Shown piece after piece: positions 46,041-57,673 of a stretch of 64,000 nt of DNA. Position 1 is the stretch's first letter. Each line of letters starts with the position of its first letter. The notes beneath the pieces were generated by a model. It searched no databases. It was not told where the DNA came from and was given only the letters and a program-made list of their open reading frames with translations. The position numbers were made by a program, and so were the translations under genes. This stretch comes from Sistotremastrum niveocremeum HHB9708 (Eukaryota; Basidiomycota; Agaricomycetes; Sistotremastrales; Sistotremastraceae), in contig KV419417.1 in NCBI GenBank assembly GCA_001630475.1, positions 424,713 through 488,712 on the forward strand, in the 5' to 3' direction.

Positions 46041-46531
46041 CCAGACCACTGAAGGCCTGTCAATCGTGGACCGACCCGGATGCAGATACTTTTGGACCGG
46101 TTGAAGAAAGAAACATCAACAGCAATATGCGGCATATTATATGCCATTGCTCGACCGCTCAATTGCAATTGGTTCCAGCAGTACCGTTTCGAATGCGAGT
46201 CCTGGTGACAAGTTCTCATCGAGAGTCGGCGCAGTTGAATTTACTGTATGTATTCGTGATGCATGTATGTCTGGATTTCTTCACGTTAAAAGAGTTGACG
46301 GCTGCCGGAGAGTTTGTATGGCGCGGTTGCTGAGGAATGGTACGATGCGTTCGAACGCGGAATAGCATCGAATTTCTCAGTGAATCAAGGAGTTGAAAAT
46401 CAGGGAGACTGGTGACCGGCTTACAAAGCTTGACCAAGATAAGGTGCCAGGGGCTCGGACGTAACGGAGATTATCTCTGTCAGCACCGTCACCTCTTTCA
46501 ACCTCCAACCTCGTCCTAAAATCTTGTAATA
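46041..46531. other. Intergenic, no gene seen
   Basis: About 490 bp between MYND C and SLT11. Confidence 0.5.
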
Positions 46532-47846
46532 ATGCCACCCAAGGCAGACATCAACAAAGCAGGATGGGAACAGAGTGATTTTCCGATTCTTTGCGAAACA
46601 TGTATGTACCTACATATCCAACGGTCTGGCAATGTTTAAATGGTTATTTAGGTCTTGGAGACAATGCGTTCATTAGAATGGTTTGCATCCCTCAATGATG
46701 CCCACGACGCCTAAACTAACTTTTACCTACAGTCTAAACAAGAATTTGCACGCGAGTGCGGTACCTGCGCTCGCCCATTCACCGTCTTCCGTTGGAATCC
46801 CGGTCAGTCGTCAGGCTCCCGTTTCAAACAGACTGTCATCTGTCAAACCTGTGCAAAGATCAAGAACGTGTGTCAGACATGTATCTTGGATCTTGAGTAT
46901 CATTTGCCTACCCAAGTCCGGGACACGGCTCTGGCGTTGAAGAACGAGGCGCCGAATAGTGATATCAACAGGGAGTATTATTCACAGAATATGGATGGCA
47001 AGGTACGTATCTTCGGTCATTCTCATATCAACGGGATTCTTACAAACTCGTAGCTTGATGGGGCTAAGAGCGGGCTGGATACTGGGAGGGCCTCGAGTGC
47101 TGGGAAGGAGATGTTGAAAGAATTGGCGAGATCAGATCCTTATTACAAGAGGAATAGACCAAAAATCTGTTCCTTCTTCGTCAAAGGAGAGTGTAATCGG
47201 GGAACTGAATGTCCATTCCGGTGCGTTCTCTTGTATACACTTAATTCGTTCATGGAGAAGCTTACACCCATGTCAGACATGAGATGCCACCCAATGGTGA
47301 TCTTGCAAAACAAAACATCAAAGACAGATATCACGGAAAGAGTGATCCTGTAGCTCGTCGCATTCTCTCAGGTCACGCTGAGACACACGGCATGCAACCG
47401 CCCGAAGACACTTCCATCGTTAGTCCTTTGCCACTTTACCTTCGACCTAGTTCTGATTTACGTATCTAGACATCCCTATTCATCACCTTATTACCTGCAT
47501 CAACCACTGAACAGTCACTCCGAACGACTGTAGTGCAGTCAATACCTAGTATCGACCCTGCGGCCATCCGCTCCATCGTTCATGTTGCAAAGACACGGTA
47601 TGTTTCCCTGCCTATGGAAGCTTTATCTGCGGGTTAGGCTGATGCCATATCATCAGATGTGCATTTGTCAATTTTGTTGATCGAATGTCCGCGGAACGAG
47701 CCGCCGAAGCCTGGGCTTTGGGTCTTGATGTCGAAGGACAACGAGCGTCCGTCAAATGGGGTCGTGCAAAAGCCGCGAAGGCTCCAAGCACTAGTGCTGC
47801 CCCTGGTCCAGGAAGTACAGCTCCTGTTGCTGCCGCATCTGCGTAA
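46532..47846 (+). CDS. SLT11: Pre-mRNA-splicing factor SLT11/ECM2 (RBM22/Cwf5 orthologue)
   Basis: Spliceosome component of the Prp19-related complex that contacts U6 snRNA and the catalytic core. Several exons join to a protein starting [21 protein letters not shown]. Seen: N-terminal zinc-binding Cys region ([41 protein letters not shown]), a CCCH zinc finger ([21 protein letters not shown]) and an RRM (TSLFITLLP, then [17 protein letters not shown]). The C-terminus is a short Ala/Pro-rich tail. Domain order matches RBM22. The ends of the last exons are confident; small intron boundaries were placed by GT-AG and family motifs. Confidence 0.93.
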
Positions 47847-47894
47847 TATAGTGTATTATTATATAGCTGTGTAAGTATAGATACAGAGTGCAGG

Positions 47895-48969
47895 TTAAAA
47901 TGTGATGCGCCGTTTCCGACCTGTAAACTTTGAGTCTCGTGGGACGTCTTCCTTCCCTCTCTGTCTGTAAAGCTGAAAGAGACTGATTATTGAGTCGAAG
48001 TGAAACCAGTGTCGGACATACCTCTTTCTTCTTCAAAATCCAGTCTTTGCCACCTTTGACGGCCTTCCTCTTTCCACTCTTATCTCTTTTCCGTTCCCTC
48101 TCTCGTCTCTTCTCAAATCTTGCCGCCGCTTCACTCTCCTCGATGCCTTCTCCATCAAGCCCCTTCGGGAGCTCTCTGCTCTGGGCGCCGCCGCCGCCGC
48201 CTACGAAAAGACACAGAAACACTTTCCGAGCCTTCTTCGAATTGGGATAATCAACCACTACACCGCCACCAAACCCAGCCTTCTGCGCAATACTCGTAAT
48301 GAGTTCAATCTGGTCGTCGCTGCTTGGATAAAATTGCAACACAGCTCTGCTCGGGCTTCGTAAAGCCGAATGTAGAGTGGTAAAGAAACGAGTGAGGCGA
48401 TGGGGTGGTGATGAAGTTGGATGTGATGATTCTGCGTTGAGGAGCCATTGGATAACTGATATGCTGATTGCGCCGTCGAAGACGCCTGGTCGGAAACCGA
48501 AGCCTTGGCCGATGTCTTGCAGGAATAAATCGCCTTCCACTTCACGCTCTAGTGCGACCTCTCATCACCCTATTAGTTTTTTGATGCAATAAGAGAGAGA
48601 AAGGAGGGATACCGAGCATAGAAGGTGCGATGTCTACGCCGACCCATTCGTAACCTTCTTCGTCCAATATTTCACCTGAAAGTCCCGAGCCACAGCCTAT
48701 GTCTAGTAAGAAGGCCGGTTGGTCTGGTGGGAGATTCAGAAGCTCCAAAGCTCGATGTGTCATTTGGGACTGAATTTGTTGATTCCGAGAACTATGATCA
48801 GGCATGAGTTCCTCATGACTGTAGTGAGCCTTGTCAGAGCACGCACTTTGATGTATATTTTTTGGCTTCTGAGTCGCCATAGTACTAAAATTGTCAATCA
48901 ATATCATTGCTTGTATTTCCATAATGCACATACGATTTCTGGAGGAGCGACGAGTTCTGGTCTCGACAT
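47895..48969 (-). CDS. BUD23: 18S rRNA (guanine-N7)-methyltransferase BUD23
   Basis: SAM methyltransferase that, with Trm112, makes m7G in 18S rRNA and promotes 40S biogenesis in the nucleus. The multi-exon protein starts [23 protein letters not shown]. It has the SAM motif [47 protein letters not shown] and the diagnostic C-terminus [19 protein letters not shown], then TGRKRRITF in the last exon after a short intron. A poly-Gly stretch (GGGGG) interrupts a loop near the end of the catalytic domain. It is head-to-head with BET3. Confidence 0.95.
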
Positions 48970-49036
48970 TTTGACGGAGAGGGGAGAAAAGCGGTAACCG
49001 GAAGCTCTGCCGAAACGGTCGGCAACAACCGCAACG
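48970..49036. promoter_or_regulatory. 67-bp bidirectional promoter between BUD23 and BET3
   Basis: The two start codons (48969 minus, 49037 plus) leave only 67 bp, so both genes must share or overlap promoter elements. No TATA box is seen. Confidence 0.65.
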
Positions 49037-49805
49037 ATGTCTTCAGCGAAACAGTACAAGAACGTCGGCGAGGACCTCTGGAAAACCCGAACAGACAAGA
49101 TCGTGCGTTGTCGTCATTAGCTTTCGGCTACGCTAACCTGAGGTAGAATGGAGAACTGTTCGCAATGACATACGGCGCGCTCGTCGTGCAACTGATTCAA
49201 GATTATGAAGACTACACTGAAGTGAACAAACAACTAGAAAAGATGGGCTATAATATTGGCACTAGACTGATCGAAGATTTCCTGGCGAGAAGTGCATTGG
49301 GACGATGTGGCGATTTTCGAGAAGTAGGCGAGGTTGTTGCAAAAGTGCGTGCTGCGTTCTTACTACGCACAGTGTATCTGATGATGGGCTGTAGGTCGGC
49401 TTCAAGTCATTCTTGAATATTACGCCCTCTGTTTCACATGCTGGTCCACCCCCGCCGACACCGCTCCCTGGAGGCGGCATACCGCCCGGTCCCTCGCTAA
49501 TACCTGGCTCATACTTCACGCTCACATTTGATGAGAATCCGCTGGCGGAATTCGTCGAGTTACCAGATGACGCGCTAGAAGGTGGCCTCTGGTACAGCAA
49601 TGTTTTATGCGGCGTCTTACGTGGATCACTAGAAATGGTAGGCTCGTTCTCACTGACAGGGACGAGGGAGCTGATGTGGCCACAGATCCAGATGCAAGTG
49701 GAAGCAACGTTCGTATCGGACGTTCTACGAGGGGATGAGAACACGGAGATCAGGGTTAAATTAGTCAAGTATCTGGAAGAAGAGGTTCCCTTGGGAGACG
49801 ATTGA
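49037..49805 (+). CDS. BET3: TRAPP complex core subunit BET3 (TRAPPC3)
   Basis: Core subunit of the TRAPP tethering complex/Rab exchange factor in ER-to-Golgi traffic. Four exons. Seen: [14 protein letters not shown], the helix [42 protein letters not shown] with the Cys position that is palmitoylated in orthologues, [27 protein letters not shown] and [15 protein letters not shown] Pro-rich insertion of about 30 residues ([16 protein letters not shown]) sits in the loop where other BET3 proteins are short. Confidence 0.95.
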
Positions 49806-50357
49806 TTGCCGTGAAACAATACCACGACGTCCGTTGCCCTCGTCCTCACACTTTACCCAAACTGAGATCGACGCGCCCTTCCGATATCCGACTTTGCTTC
49901 CGCTTGTAACTTCAAACTCGCTCTTGACACAATGTGACTACTTTACGAGGTATGATACCTTGATTTTGAATATATGGATATAGAAACCAACTGAGAGCAA
50001 AGAGCGATCCTCGCATGCAATCCAAGTTCCGTGTCTTGTAGTGCGGCCAACTTCTCGCGCCACAGGGTCTGGTCTTGTACTTTCGTCTCCAGGCACGGTC
50101 CAACTAAAAGTCACCTGTATCATGTTGTGGGTCCACTTCCTGAACAGGGTTGTCTTGTACTCCCACATAATGTTCGTGGCCCTCAAAAGTCGAGCGCTTT
50201 GTCTCTCTCGCAATCTCCCCTTGTCTCTTCTCACTGGCTGGTCCAAGCGCACAACCTCCAACCATCCCGCTCTTTGAATGCAAATAACTAATATCCTACC
50301 TTCCTCGTTCTCTCCAATAATCAGGTTGCAAGTTGAAGTGGGTGTAGAAGTTGGATC
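49806..50357. other. Intergenic, no gene seen
   Basis: About 550 bp, pyrimidine-rich near the following gene. Confidence 0.5.
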
Positions 50358-52547
50358 ATGCCTCCTGTAAAGGTCTTGTATCTCTTGAGACCGTCGTGGT
50401 TCGTTCTTTCTTCTTCGTCTTCGTACACAAAAGAAGTACGTTTCTCACTTTCATTTTCATTCAGGGATCGTCTCACATCCATGAGCCAGGCTAAGCTCTC
50501 CGCTGCCGACGACACTCGCCAGCATGTCCGCCTCGAAGGTCGTCAGGACTCGACGACGTCAACGTCTGGAATCTTCACTTCACTGACAGAGATGATCATC
50601 CCTGTCAATACCCAAGGTATCAGTGGGATTTTCGCACCCACCACAACCAATACGGATCAGGCGTTAACGAGCACGTTGTGGGAGACGGTGACTGTTGAGG
50701 CAACACCGACGAGTACGACGACGACTACTTCGACCTCGACTACGACCACGAGTACCAGCACTGACTCGGACACTGATACGGACACAGACACCTGGAGCAT
50801 CAGTTCCGGATCGATCATACTCGCCCCGAGTCCATCTGCCTCTACGACATCGTCAACTACACTCTCCACGACATCTTCCACCGATACTCCCTCACCAACC
50901 TTTACTCCCCTCATCGCCCCGACGAGCTCAGCATCTCCTCAGTCTGCATCGAAGGCTACATCCGGAGACATGTCCCAATCCCTCCCTCGAATACTGGGTG
51001 CGTTCATCGGCGGCTTCTTCTCTTTACTCTTCATCATCGCCTTCGTCCTATTCATGGTCTGGAGAGCACGTAAAAGAAGAAGAGCCAGAGGATACGGAGG
51101 AGACTCCTTCATGCTTCTCAATTCGAACGCAAGTTCAGGCTCAGGACATCGCCCTAAGAAGCCGAAGAGAACGTTATCAGGCATGTCAATGGACGTGATT
51201 GAAATGTCTCTCACTGCGAACAACGGTGGATTCATCCCTCCTCCCTTGCCTTCCACGCCGAGGAAAGGTAGTCAAGACTTCGAAGTCCGTCCGTACGTTC
51301 TACCCCCCAAGCGTACCTTCTACGGACACACAGATAAATTGGTAGATGAAAGAGGGTTGAGCGTATCATCCGTCAGCCAATCTTTTCGTAGTGCACTGGA
51401 TAGTCCTCGTCCAGGCACGGAATCAGGTCGTGGCACACCGACGAGCTCACTACTTCCTCAGGCAGGCCATTCTGTAGCTCCAAGTGGGGATGGACATGTC
51501 ATGACTGCCCCGATCAGTAACTCAAGAGAGGGACGATTCTCGATGTTGAGACCTTCGACCTGGTATTCGCGGGCGACTTCCATCGCTCCTGCTCCTCCGA
51601 CACCGAGCTTTGCCTCGGCGTCGACTTCGATGGAACCTCGTCAGAATTCGACGAGCATCGGTCGCGCGAAGTCTCCTGATGATCCTCCTAATCGAACCCA
51701 GAAGCGAGAGATGAAAAATGTCATGCCCCTGGTTCCTCGAAATGCTGCAGGGCGATCTGAGGAAAACCGAGGAACCGACGTTGGGAACGTCAATGATAAC
51801 GTGCCTGCTGAGAGGGAGGTAGCTAAGGAGACCGATAAAGGAAAGGGGAAGAGGAAGCACAGGAACCGCGACCGCGATCGTGTTGGACAGTCAAGTCCAA
51901 GTGCTGGAGAAGCAAGTGGTAGTGGACGACCATCAATGGAAAGGCGATCTCTTCATTCGACCTTCCTTGACATGTCCGCGGGTTCCTCCCACGATGGCCA
52001 TCTTTCCATCCCCTCCCTTCCGTCCTTACTAGGTCATACTTCGCTCCCCAATGCTCTCTCAGCACCTGGGGGTCAAGATGACAATCCGCGGGCGAGTTTC
52101 CAGACCTCGCGCACCCGGATTCACTCGCAACCACCTCCGCCGTATCAGTCGCGCCTATCCTCGTACAACGAATCTCACTCTCACCCTGCTCCTCATGTGC
52201 CCCCTGTTCCACGAATCCCATCCCTGGCCTTTGATCCTCCATTCAGACTTGGAGGCAGTGTCGTACCTGATGTTCCAAGGGACATAACGCCCAGTCCATC
52301 CATGCCCAGCTTGCGGTCAAGTTTGAGACCCTTGACCCCTTCAACCCTGAGGTCAGGAACAGAGGTGCCGATGTCGATGGCGAATGTTCCACAACCTGGT
52401 TCTCATGTCGGTGGATCGACCATATGGACCTCTACTTTCCCTGATGTGCCCCCACCACCCCCTTTACCAGCTTCCTTGTCCCGAAGTTCGGGGAGTGGTA
52501 TAGGCAGAGCAACTGCGAGGGTCAGCTCAAGCGCAACGAGATTATAG
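50358..52547 (+). CDS. Ser/Thr-rich single-pass plasma-membrane protein
   Basis: A single open frame of up to 729 residues; a later Met at 50481 (MSQAKLSAADD) is an equally good start. Residues about 65-215 are Ser/Thr-rich, probably O-glycosylated and extracellular. One membrane helix follows (about 218-240: GAFIGGFFSLLFIIAFVLFMVW) and then a basic stop-transfer RARKRRR. The rest, about 480 residues, is a Pro/Ser/Arg-rich disordered cytoplasmic tail. The layout resembles Mid2/Wsc-type cell-wall sensors, but the Cys-rich WSC domain is missing and no signal peptide is clear. The precise role is unknown. Confidence 0.7.
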   Translation: MPPVKVLYLLRPSWFVLSSSSSYTKEVRFSLSFSFRDRLTSMSQAKLSAADDTRQHVRLEGRQDSTTSTSGIFTSLTEMIIPVNTQGISGIFAPTTTNTDQALTSTLWETVTVEATPTSTTTTTSTSTTTTSTSTDSDTDTDTDTWSISSGSIILAPSPSASTTSSTTLSTTSSTDTPSPTFTPLIAPTSSASPQSASKATSGDMSQSLPRILGAFIGGFFSLLFIIAFVLFMVWRARKRRRARGYGGDSFMLLNSNASSGSGHRPKKPKRTLSGMSMDVIEMSLTANNGGFIPPPLPSTPRKGSQDFEVRPYVLPPKRTFYGHTDKLVDERGLSVSSVSQSFRSALDSPRPGTESGRGTPTSSLLPQAGHSVAPSGDGHVMTAPISNSREGRFSMLRPSTWYSRATSIAPAPPTPSFASASTSMEPRQNSTSIGRAKSPDDPPNRTQKREMKNVMPLVPRNAAGRSEENRGTDVGNVNDNVPAEREVAKETDKGKGKRKHRNRDRDRVGQSSPSAGEASGSGRPSMERRSLHSTFLDMSAGSSHDGHLSIPSLPSLLGHTSLPNALSAPGGQDDNPRASFQTSRTRIHSQPPPPYQSRLSSYNESHSHPAPHVPPVPRIPSLAFDPPFRLGGSVVPDVPRDITPSPSMPSLRSSLRPLTPSTLRSGTEVPMSMANVPQPGSHVGGSTIWTSTFPDVPPPPPLPASLSRSSGSGIGRATARVSSSATRL

Positions 52548-53477
52548 CCGTCTCTTCTCATCCCATGAAGCTAAAGCTCCTTGTCGTCATCTTAATGACT
52601 TTCAACGTGTCCCACGATGTTCAGCACCACCTCCGCGACTCTGTGCCATGACTCCGATGTCTCCCCTTATGACCCATCATCGTCATACCCTATATCTTTT
52701 TAGTCGATTATTCCATCATATTATCTTCCAAAACCTCTCCTTTCGAGCTAGGGATAAGAAGCGACGCCCTAATTCGTACCCGTTCTTAGTACTCTGTCGT
52801 CCGCCTTCCTACTCTTCCAGCTCACCCCTCGGCTATCTGATTCTCCACTCTCCTTTACCCCGATTTTATCGTCGAACTTTCGTCGTTATATTTCTTTACA
52901 GTCTTTTTTTTCCTTATCTGGGACGATTTTCTTTCTCTTGTCACCCCCGTCTTGCTAGTACTGCTCTAGTCAGTTTGGCTTTCACCCATATCGTTTCCCG
53001 CTCTTCAGGTTGATACGCATAGTGTAGCTTCGCACTTTCCCCCCCCCATCATTATCCTTGTAATCCGCATTCATTCATCCCATCCGACCTTGTTCCAATG
53101 TCTAGAATCTGATACGCTACAGTCTACTGTGTTACCCCGCTCGTTCCTGCATGTACATACAGTAAATATCCTAGTAATAGAAGTACAAAAGACCCCTCGT
53201 TACCAGCACGCCTGCAGGCTTGTCAATGGCCGATTTGAGCGGATCATGCATGCTTAATGATCGGACAGGAACAGCACATGTACATGTGAATGGTCGTGCG
53301 ATAGATTCCAATACCGTTGAAAAGACAATTCACATTGAAGACAGTAAGAAATGATAAAAGGTGGAAAGTATAAGGATCCGTAGACCGGGCGACTACAAAC
53401 AGCTAGCTAACTAACTACCAAGAGGATAACGCGCGATCAGAGGCGAGAGTGCTCGTCAATTAGTTAGAATAGGTGAT
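52548..53477. other. Intergenic, pyrimidine-rich
   Basis: About 930 bp between the membrane protein and the Ran 3' end. C/T-rich from 52640 to 53020, with a nine-C run near 53040. The frame at 52648-53013 is a composition artefact. Confidence 0.5.
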
Positions 53478-54585
53478 TTAGAGATCTTCATCTTCTTCAG
53501 GCAGAGGGACAGCCTCGGCCTGAGCCAGCTCCTTGTTGTACTGCTCCATCAATGCGGCATCGACGACAACCTCGGGAGGAGCGAGGGCCGGAGCGGCAAC
53601 GAATTCAAGGGAGCTGTTTCTGTAAACAAGAACGAAATACCCCTCTCAGTCAGACAGCTGCGAGGTACAAAGATAACGCTGGGAAACGTACCCGACGACT
53701 TTCCGGGCCAACCACAAGAAAGGCTTCTCGAAGTTATAATTCGACTTCGCGGAAATTTCGAAGTACTGGAGGTTCTTCTTTCGGTGGAAAGTGACCTGGC
53801 CGGTCTTCACTTTTCGCTCCTAGAAAGTGACAAAGGAAGATTACGTAAGCATGATGAGGTAATGCGGAAGAAAAAATTTGGGAACAAGAATTTTCGGTCG
53901 CGGCAGACGACCAGGGACAAAAAGAGATAAGACGAGAACGTACCTTCACGTCAACCTTGTTACCACAGAGCACGATAGGGATGTTCTCGCACACGCGCTC
54001 GAGATCGCGATGCCAGTTGGGGACGTTCTTGTAGGTAATGCGGGATGTGACGTCGAACATGATAATGCCACATTGGCCTTGGATGTAGTATCCATCACGA
54101 AGACCACCGAATTTTTCTTGACCAGCTGTGTCCCAGACATTGAAGCAGATCGTGCCGTAGTTGGTGGAGAAGGAGAGAGGGTGGACTTCAACACCGAGGG
54201 TGGCTACGCGGTATAGATTAGTCGACGATAACTTTGATGGGATGACACAGCGAGGGTTGGACGCACCAATGTATTTCTTTTCAAATTCTCCAGTAAGATG
54301 GCGCTAGAGGGTTTGGATCTGAGTTGGATCGTGGGCTGATGAGGGTGGTTGATCCTAACGATACCTTGACGAATGTGGTCTTGCCAGTGCCACCATCGCC
54401 GACTAGACGGGTTGCATGTCAGATCAGACGAAGATCAAGGTGGCAGACGCGAAGAAAGGCGAGAAGGGGGCGAGTCGATGCAGAACAAGAACAGATCAGT
54501 TCGTCAGTTCGGTTGCTGCGTTTCGAAAGTTGGACGCGTTCTTACCAAGGACGAGTTTGAATGTTGGAACGGTAGGGGCGGCCAT
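53478..54585 (-). CDS. GSP1: Ran GTPase (GSP1/Spi1)
   Basis: Small GTPase that drives nucleocytoplasmic transport and spindle assembly. The multi-exon gene starts [18 protein letters not shown]. All G motifs are visible: [14 protein letters not shown] (G1), switch I with [14 protein letters not shown] (G2), [17 protein letters not shown] (G3), CGNKVDVK (G4) and [14 protein letters not shown] (G5). The acidic C-terminus PEEDEDL is the Ran hallmark. Very strongly conserved family. Confidence 0.97.
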
Positions 54586-55134
54586 TATTCTAGTGCGAGC
54601 TTAACGTGAACTGAACTGGGTTTTAGAGGAAGAAAGGGAGTTGGAGAAGGTTGGAAGAAAAAAGGAGATGACCGTTGTTTGGTCTTCTCAACAAGTCAAC
54701 TCGTCATTTTATTCTGCCTCCGAACTTGAACACACAAACACGGCAATCGCCCGGCAACACGACGACAACGCATGTTCCTCTATAAGCTCACATCGATGGG
54801 CTCTTCACTACTGTTTTGTCAATTGGAACCATCCAGTCAGCACCGGATGCCTCATGATCATATGCGCAGGCTTCATCCTGACTCGACGTTTGAGCACTGC
54901 CAGCAACGTTGTCCGAGTCAGCTTGGGGATGCGTCTGATGCGAAGCACGGACAACGCAGCAAAGTCGTGTATAGAACTTGAAGATGGAAGATCGCGATGG
55001 ATAAGACGATCAGGCAGTTGTTGTTTGAAATCACTCTTTTATTGCTACGTCCTATCAAGTCTCCACAAATTCCAAGAAGGTCGAGATCTTCACACTAGGG
55101 TATCATAGAGTAAGGTATTCCCATCATCAAGATT
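54586..55134. other. Intergenic, no gene seen
   Basis: About 550 bp; the 155-codon frame at 54641-55108 lacks domain or intron support. Confidence 0.5.
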
Positions 55135-56229
55135 TTAGTTGCAAGTGCAAGTGGAAACATCAGGCGTCTTTCCGAAAGGGCAGGATACGGCTAGATTAGC
55201 AACAATCAGCTGATTATCCCCATCGATCAAAATCGGGCAAGAAAACTCACGATCACCGAAAGCGACAGGAGTGAACTTGGGTCCACCGAAGATACCAGGG
55301 TTAACACCATCAAGCTGGCCATTGACGAGGCCGTTCAGCTCCGCGTTCTGAGGAGCCTTCTGGCAGAAAGGCGTAGAAGGGATCAAACCACCACCGATGT
55401 CGAGAGCATTGCGAGGATGCTGTCTGTAAGCAACAGCATTCGCGATCAAAGCATCTTTGTTCGTGATCCCGGCAGATTTGGCGAAGGTGACCATGGCATC
55501 TGCGTTATCCTGCTGTGCGCAAGGATCGGAGTTGGCGAGGAGTGCGTTGATGCCATTTACTCCTGCGAGTGTGACACAAGGCGTGTTGGTGACGATGTCA
55601 CCACCGCTAGCTTCACAAAGCGTTTGCCAGGATTGTGCGACGGCAGGCAGATCCTGTTGAGCAATGCGCTTGGTGAAGATGAGATCGGCGAAGGAGCGTT
55701 TGGTCTTTGCGGCACAGGCGGGAGGAGCGGTGGGTGTACTAAAGAGTATGTATACTTAGTACGAGATAATCTAAGTCGATGAAGACAACTTACGCTTGAC
55801 GTTTCTTCGAGGCACTGCCGGTAAGACCACCGGTAGCACCAGTATTGGCGATGCGAGTGGTGGCATCATCAATAGTGTCGCAGGTGATACTTGTTCCAGC
55901 GCTGTTCACGAGAGGAAGAGCCACGCAAGACAAGCCACCTGCGCAACCGGTAGAAACGAAAACGCCATTCACACATTGTGAGAATTGGCCATCGATACAA
56001 GCGTTTTCTCCGGCTAGAACAATATCAGATACGACACTCTGATATGCTTGGAGTAGAATCACATACCATCGCAGGGTGATCCCGCTGCGAGAGTCGCAAA
56101 TTTGGCATTGAGAGCTTGTGCGGCCTGTCCATTCGAAAGACTGAATTCGGCGCGTTTATCGATGGCTTTAGCGGAGACGAGGAGCGCCGCGAGGCTGATA
56201 TGGAAGAGAAGAGCACTGGCAGAAAACAT
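55135..56229 (-). CDS. Secreted CBM19-like cysteine-containing protein
   Basis: Signal peptide (MFSASALLFHISLAALLVSA), then AKAIDKR, a possible Kex2 site, then a Cys-rich segment (ACIDGQFSQCVNG, then TGCAGGLSCVALPLVNSAGTSITC) that resembles a CBM19-type chitin-binding module. It is followed by KKRQ, another dibasic site, and a second domain with paired Cys and a CTCN end. The later Cys-containing domain has no name I can give. The last intron (55191-55250) is 60 bp and has no stop in frame, so two protein forms are possible. Probably acts outside the cell on chitin or the cell wall (inference). Confidence 0.75.
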
Positions 56230-57673
56230 GATGACGAGAATGAGAATGAAAGAATGCTACTGTATGACGTCGTGTGTTTGAAGAAAGAAAGGAGCAACCA
56301 GGCTCGAAGAAGTTGCAAAAAGGGGAAGACTTGAAGGACGAAAAACGAGGCCGGGCTCGAAGAGAGTGATTGAGGAGTTCCTGGGGCTTCGAGAGGGTAC
56401 CGAGTGGATATTTAAGCAGAACAGACTCCTCAAGTCGGGCCGAGGAGCATCATGATGGTCGTGTAGCCTCCAGATCAAAACACGAGTCATGCGGTGATGA
56501 GTAGCTTGTAGTGGTTGTAGACACTGCATTGGGTAAATGTAGCGCACAGAAAGGATCAAGTTTTGATATCCGTTATAGTTATTACGCCAAGATGCACTTA
56601 GTTAGCCAATTGGATTGCCAGGCTCAGACTGAGAAGGTGCACATCAGCGGCGTCGCTGTAGATATAGATTGACCAGCGGTGAGAACACGAGCTTGGGCTT
56701 CTGAGAGTGGATGCGACAGAGTGATTCTCAAGGTAGTGTAGTGACTAGAAGAGGTTCTGAGAAACAACACTGACGTTGTTCTGGCAGCTGAAAGTGAACG
56801 ACATCGCCTTCAAAGTTGCGGGCGGTTTCCGTCGGCATCGGAAGCCGCTCCTTGACGCTCTCAGCCTCCCGACTTTGACGTCGGTACTGGTACAGCATGC
56901 TCCTAACAATTGCTCATTTTGTTGAGGATCTGATCGTCTCCATCGTGTGTGAATTCCTGTCAATTCTTCCGAACCGAGATATATCTGGAACGATTCATCA
57001 TCTCAAGTTACTGATCTATGGCCGCCCCTGCCGCCAGCTTGATCGTTTGATTGCGAGTTGTATACTCGGCTGGAGATCCGACCTCTAGCTGTCCGCAATT
57101 TTGATCGATCGATCTCCTTCACGGCATTTGCGCTAGAAACAATCAACATGAACAAAGTGCACTCTGTATCCATATGAGCTCAACACATCTGGTCAATCGA
57201 GTCTTAAGTTATTACTTCTCCCTGGTCTGGAACCACCGAGCTCTCTTAGGCGCACGATTAAGCCAGCATTGGATCTTCTGGGATACACGATCCAAGAGAA
57301 CTCCTACCACACCTATTGCATCAATACATTGAAACCATAGGCGAAACACCCGAAGCTTTACGGCCCTGTTTCCAGAGCCCGCATTTTCTCTCAAGCACTA
57401 GGGAATGCAATTAAAAGAGGTTTTATGTGGCACTAGACCATTCGACTGGAGGTTCCTTGTGTTGATTTTACAACTCGAACGGAGATGAGCAGAATCACTT
57501 TTGTGTAGCAGCGCTTTTTGAGACAACGGGGCGAGTATGAAATCTTTGTAGCATTCTTATTATCCGGAAGAAATTGATCTGAAAGATGTAAATAAAGGGC
57601 AAGAGAGAACAATATATCTAGGTATAAGTTATCCCGGTGCGATAACATCAGACGCGCGAGTATAAGCCCAAAC
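56230..57673. other. Intergenic, no supported gene
   Basis: About 1.4 kb. A short plus-strand frame near 56897-57088 and fragments around 56790 look coding-like for a few dozen codons but are broken; possibly a decayed gene. Confidence 0.4.

Noticed and set aside
52648-53013. 121-codon Ser/Phe/Leu/Pro-rich frame
   Set aside because: Composition follows the pyrimidine-rich 3' region of the preceding gene.
56897-57088. 63-codon plus-strand frame upstream of the MYND gene
   Set aside because: Short, no domain, flanking coding-like pieces broken by stops.
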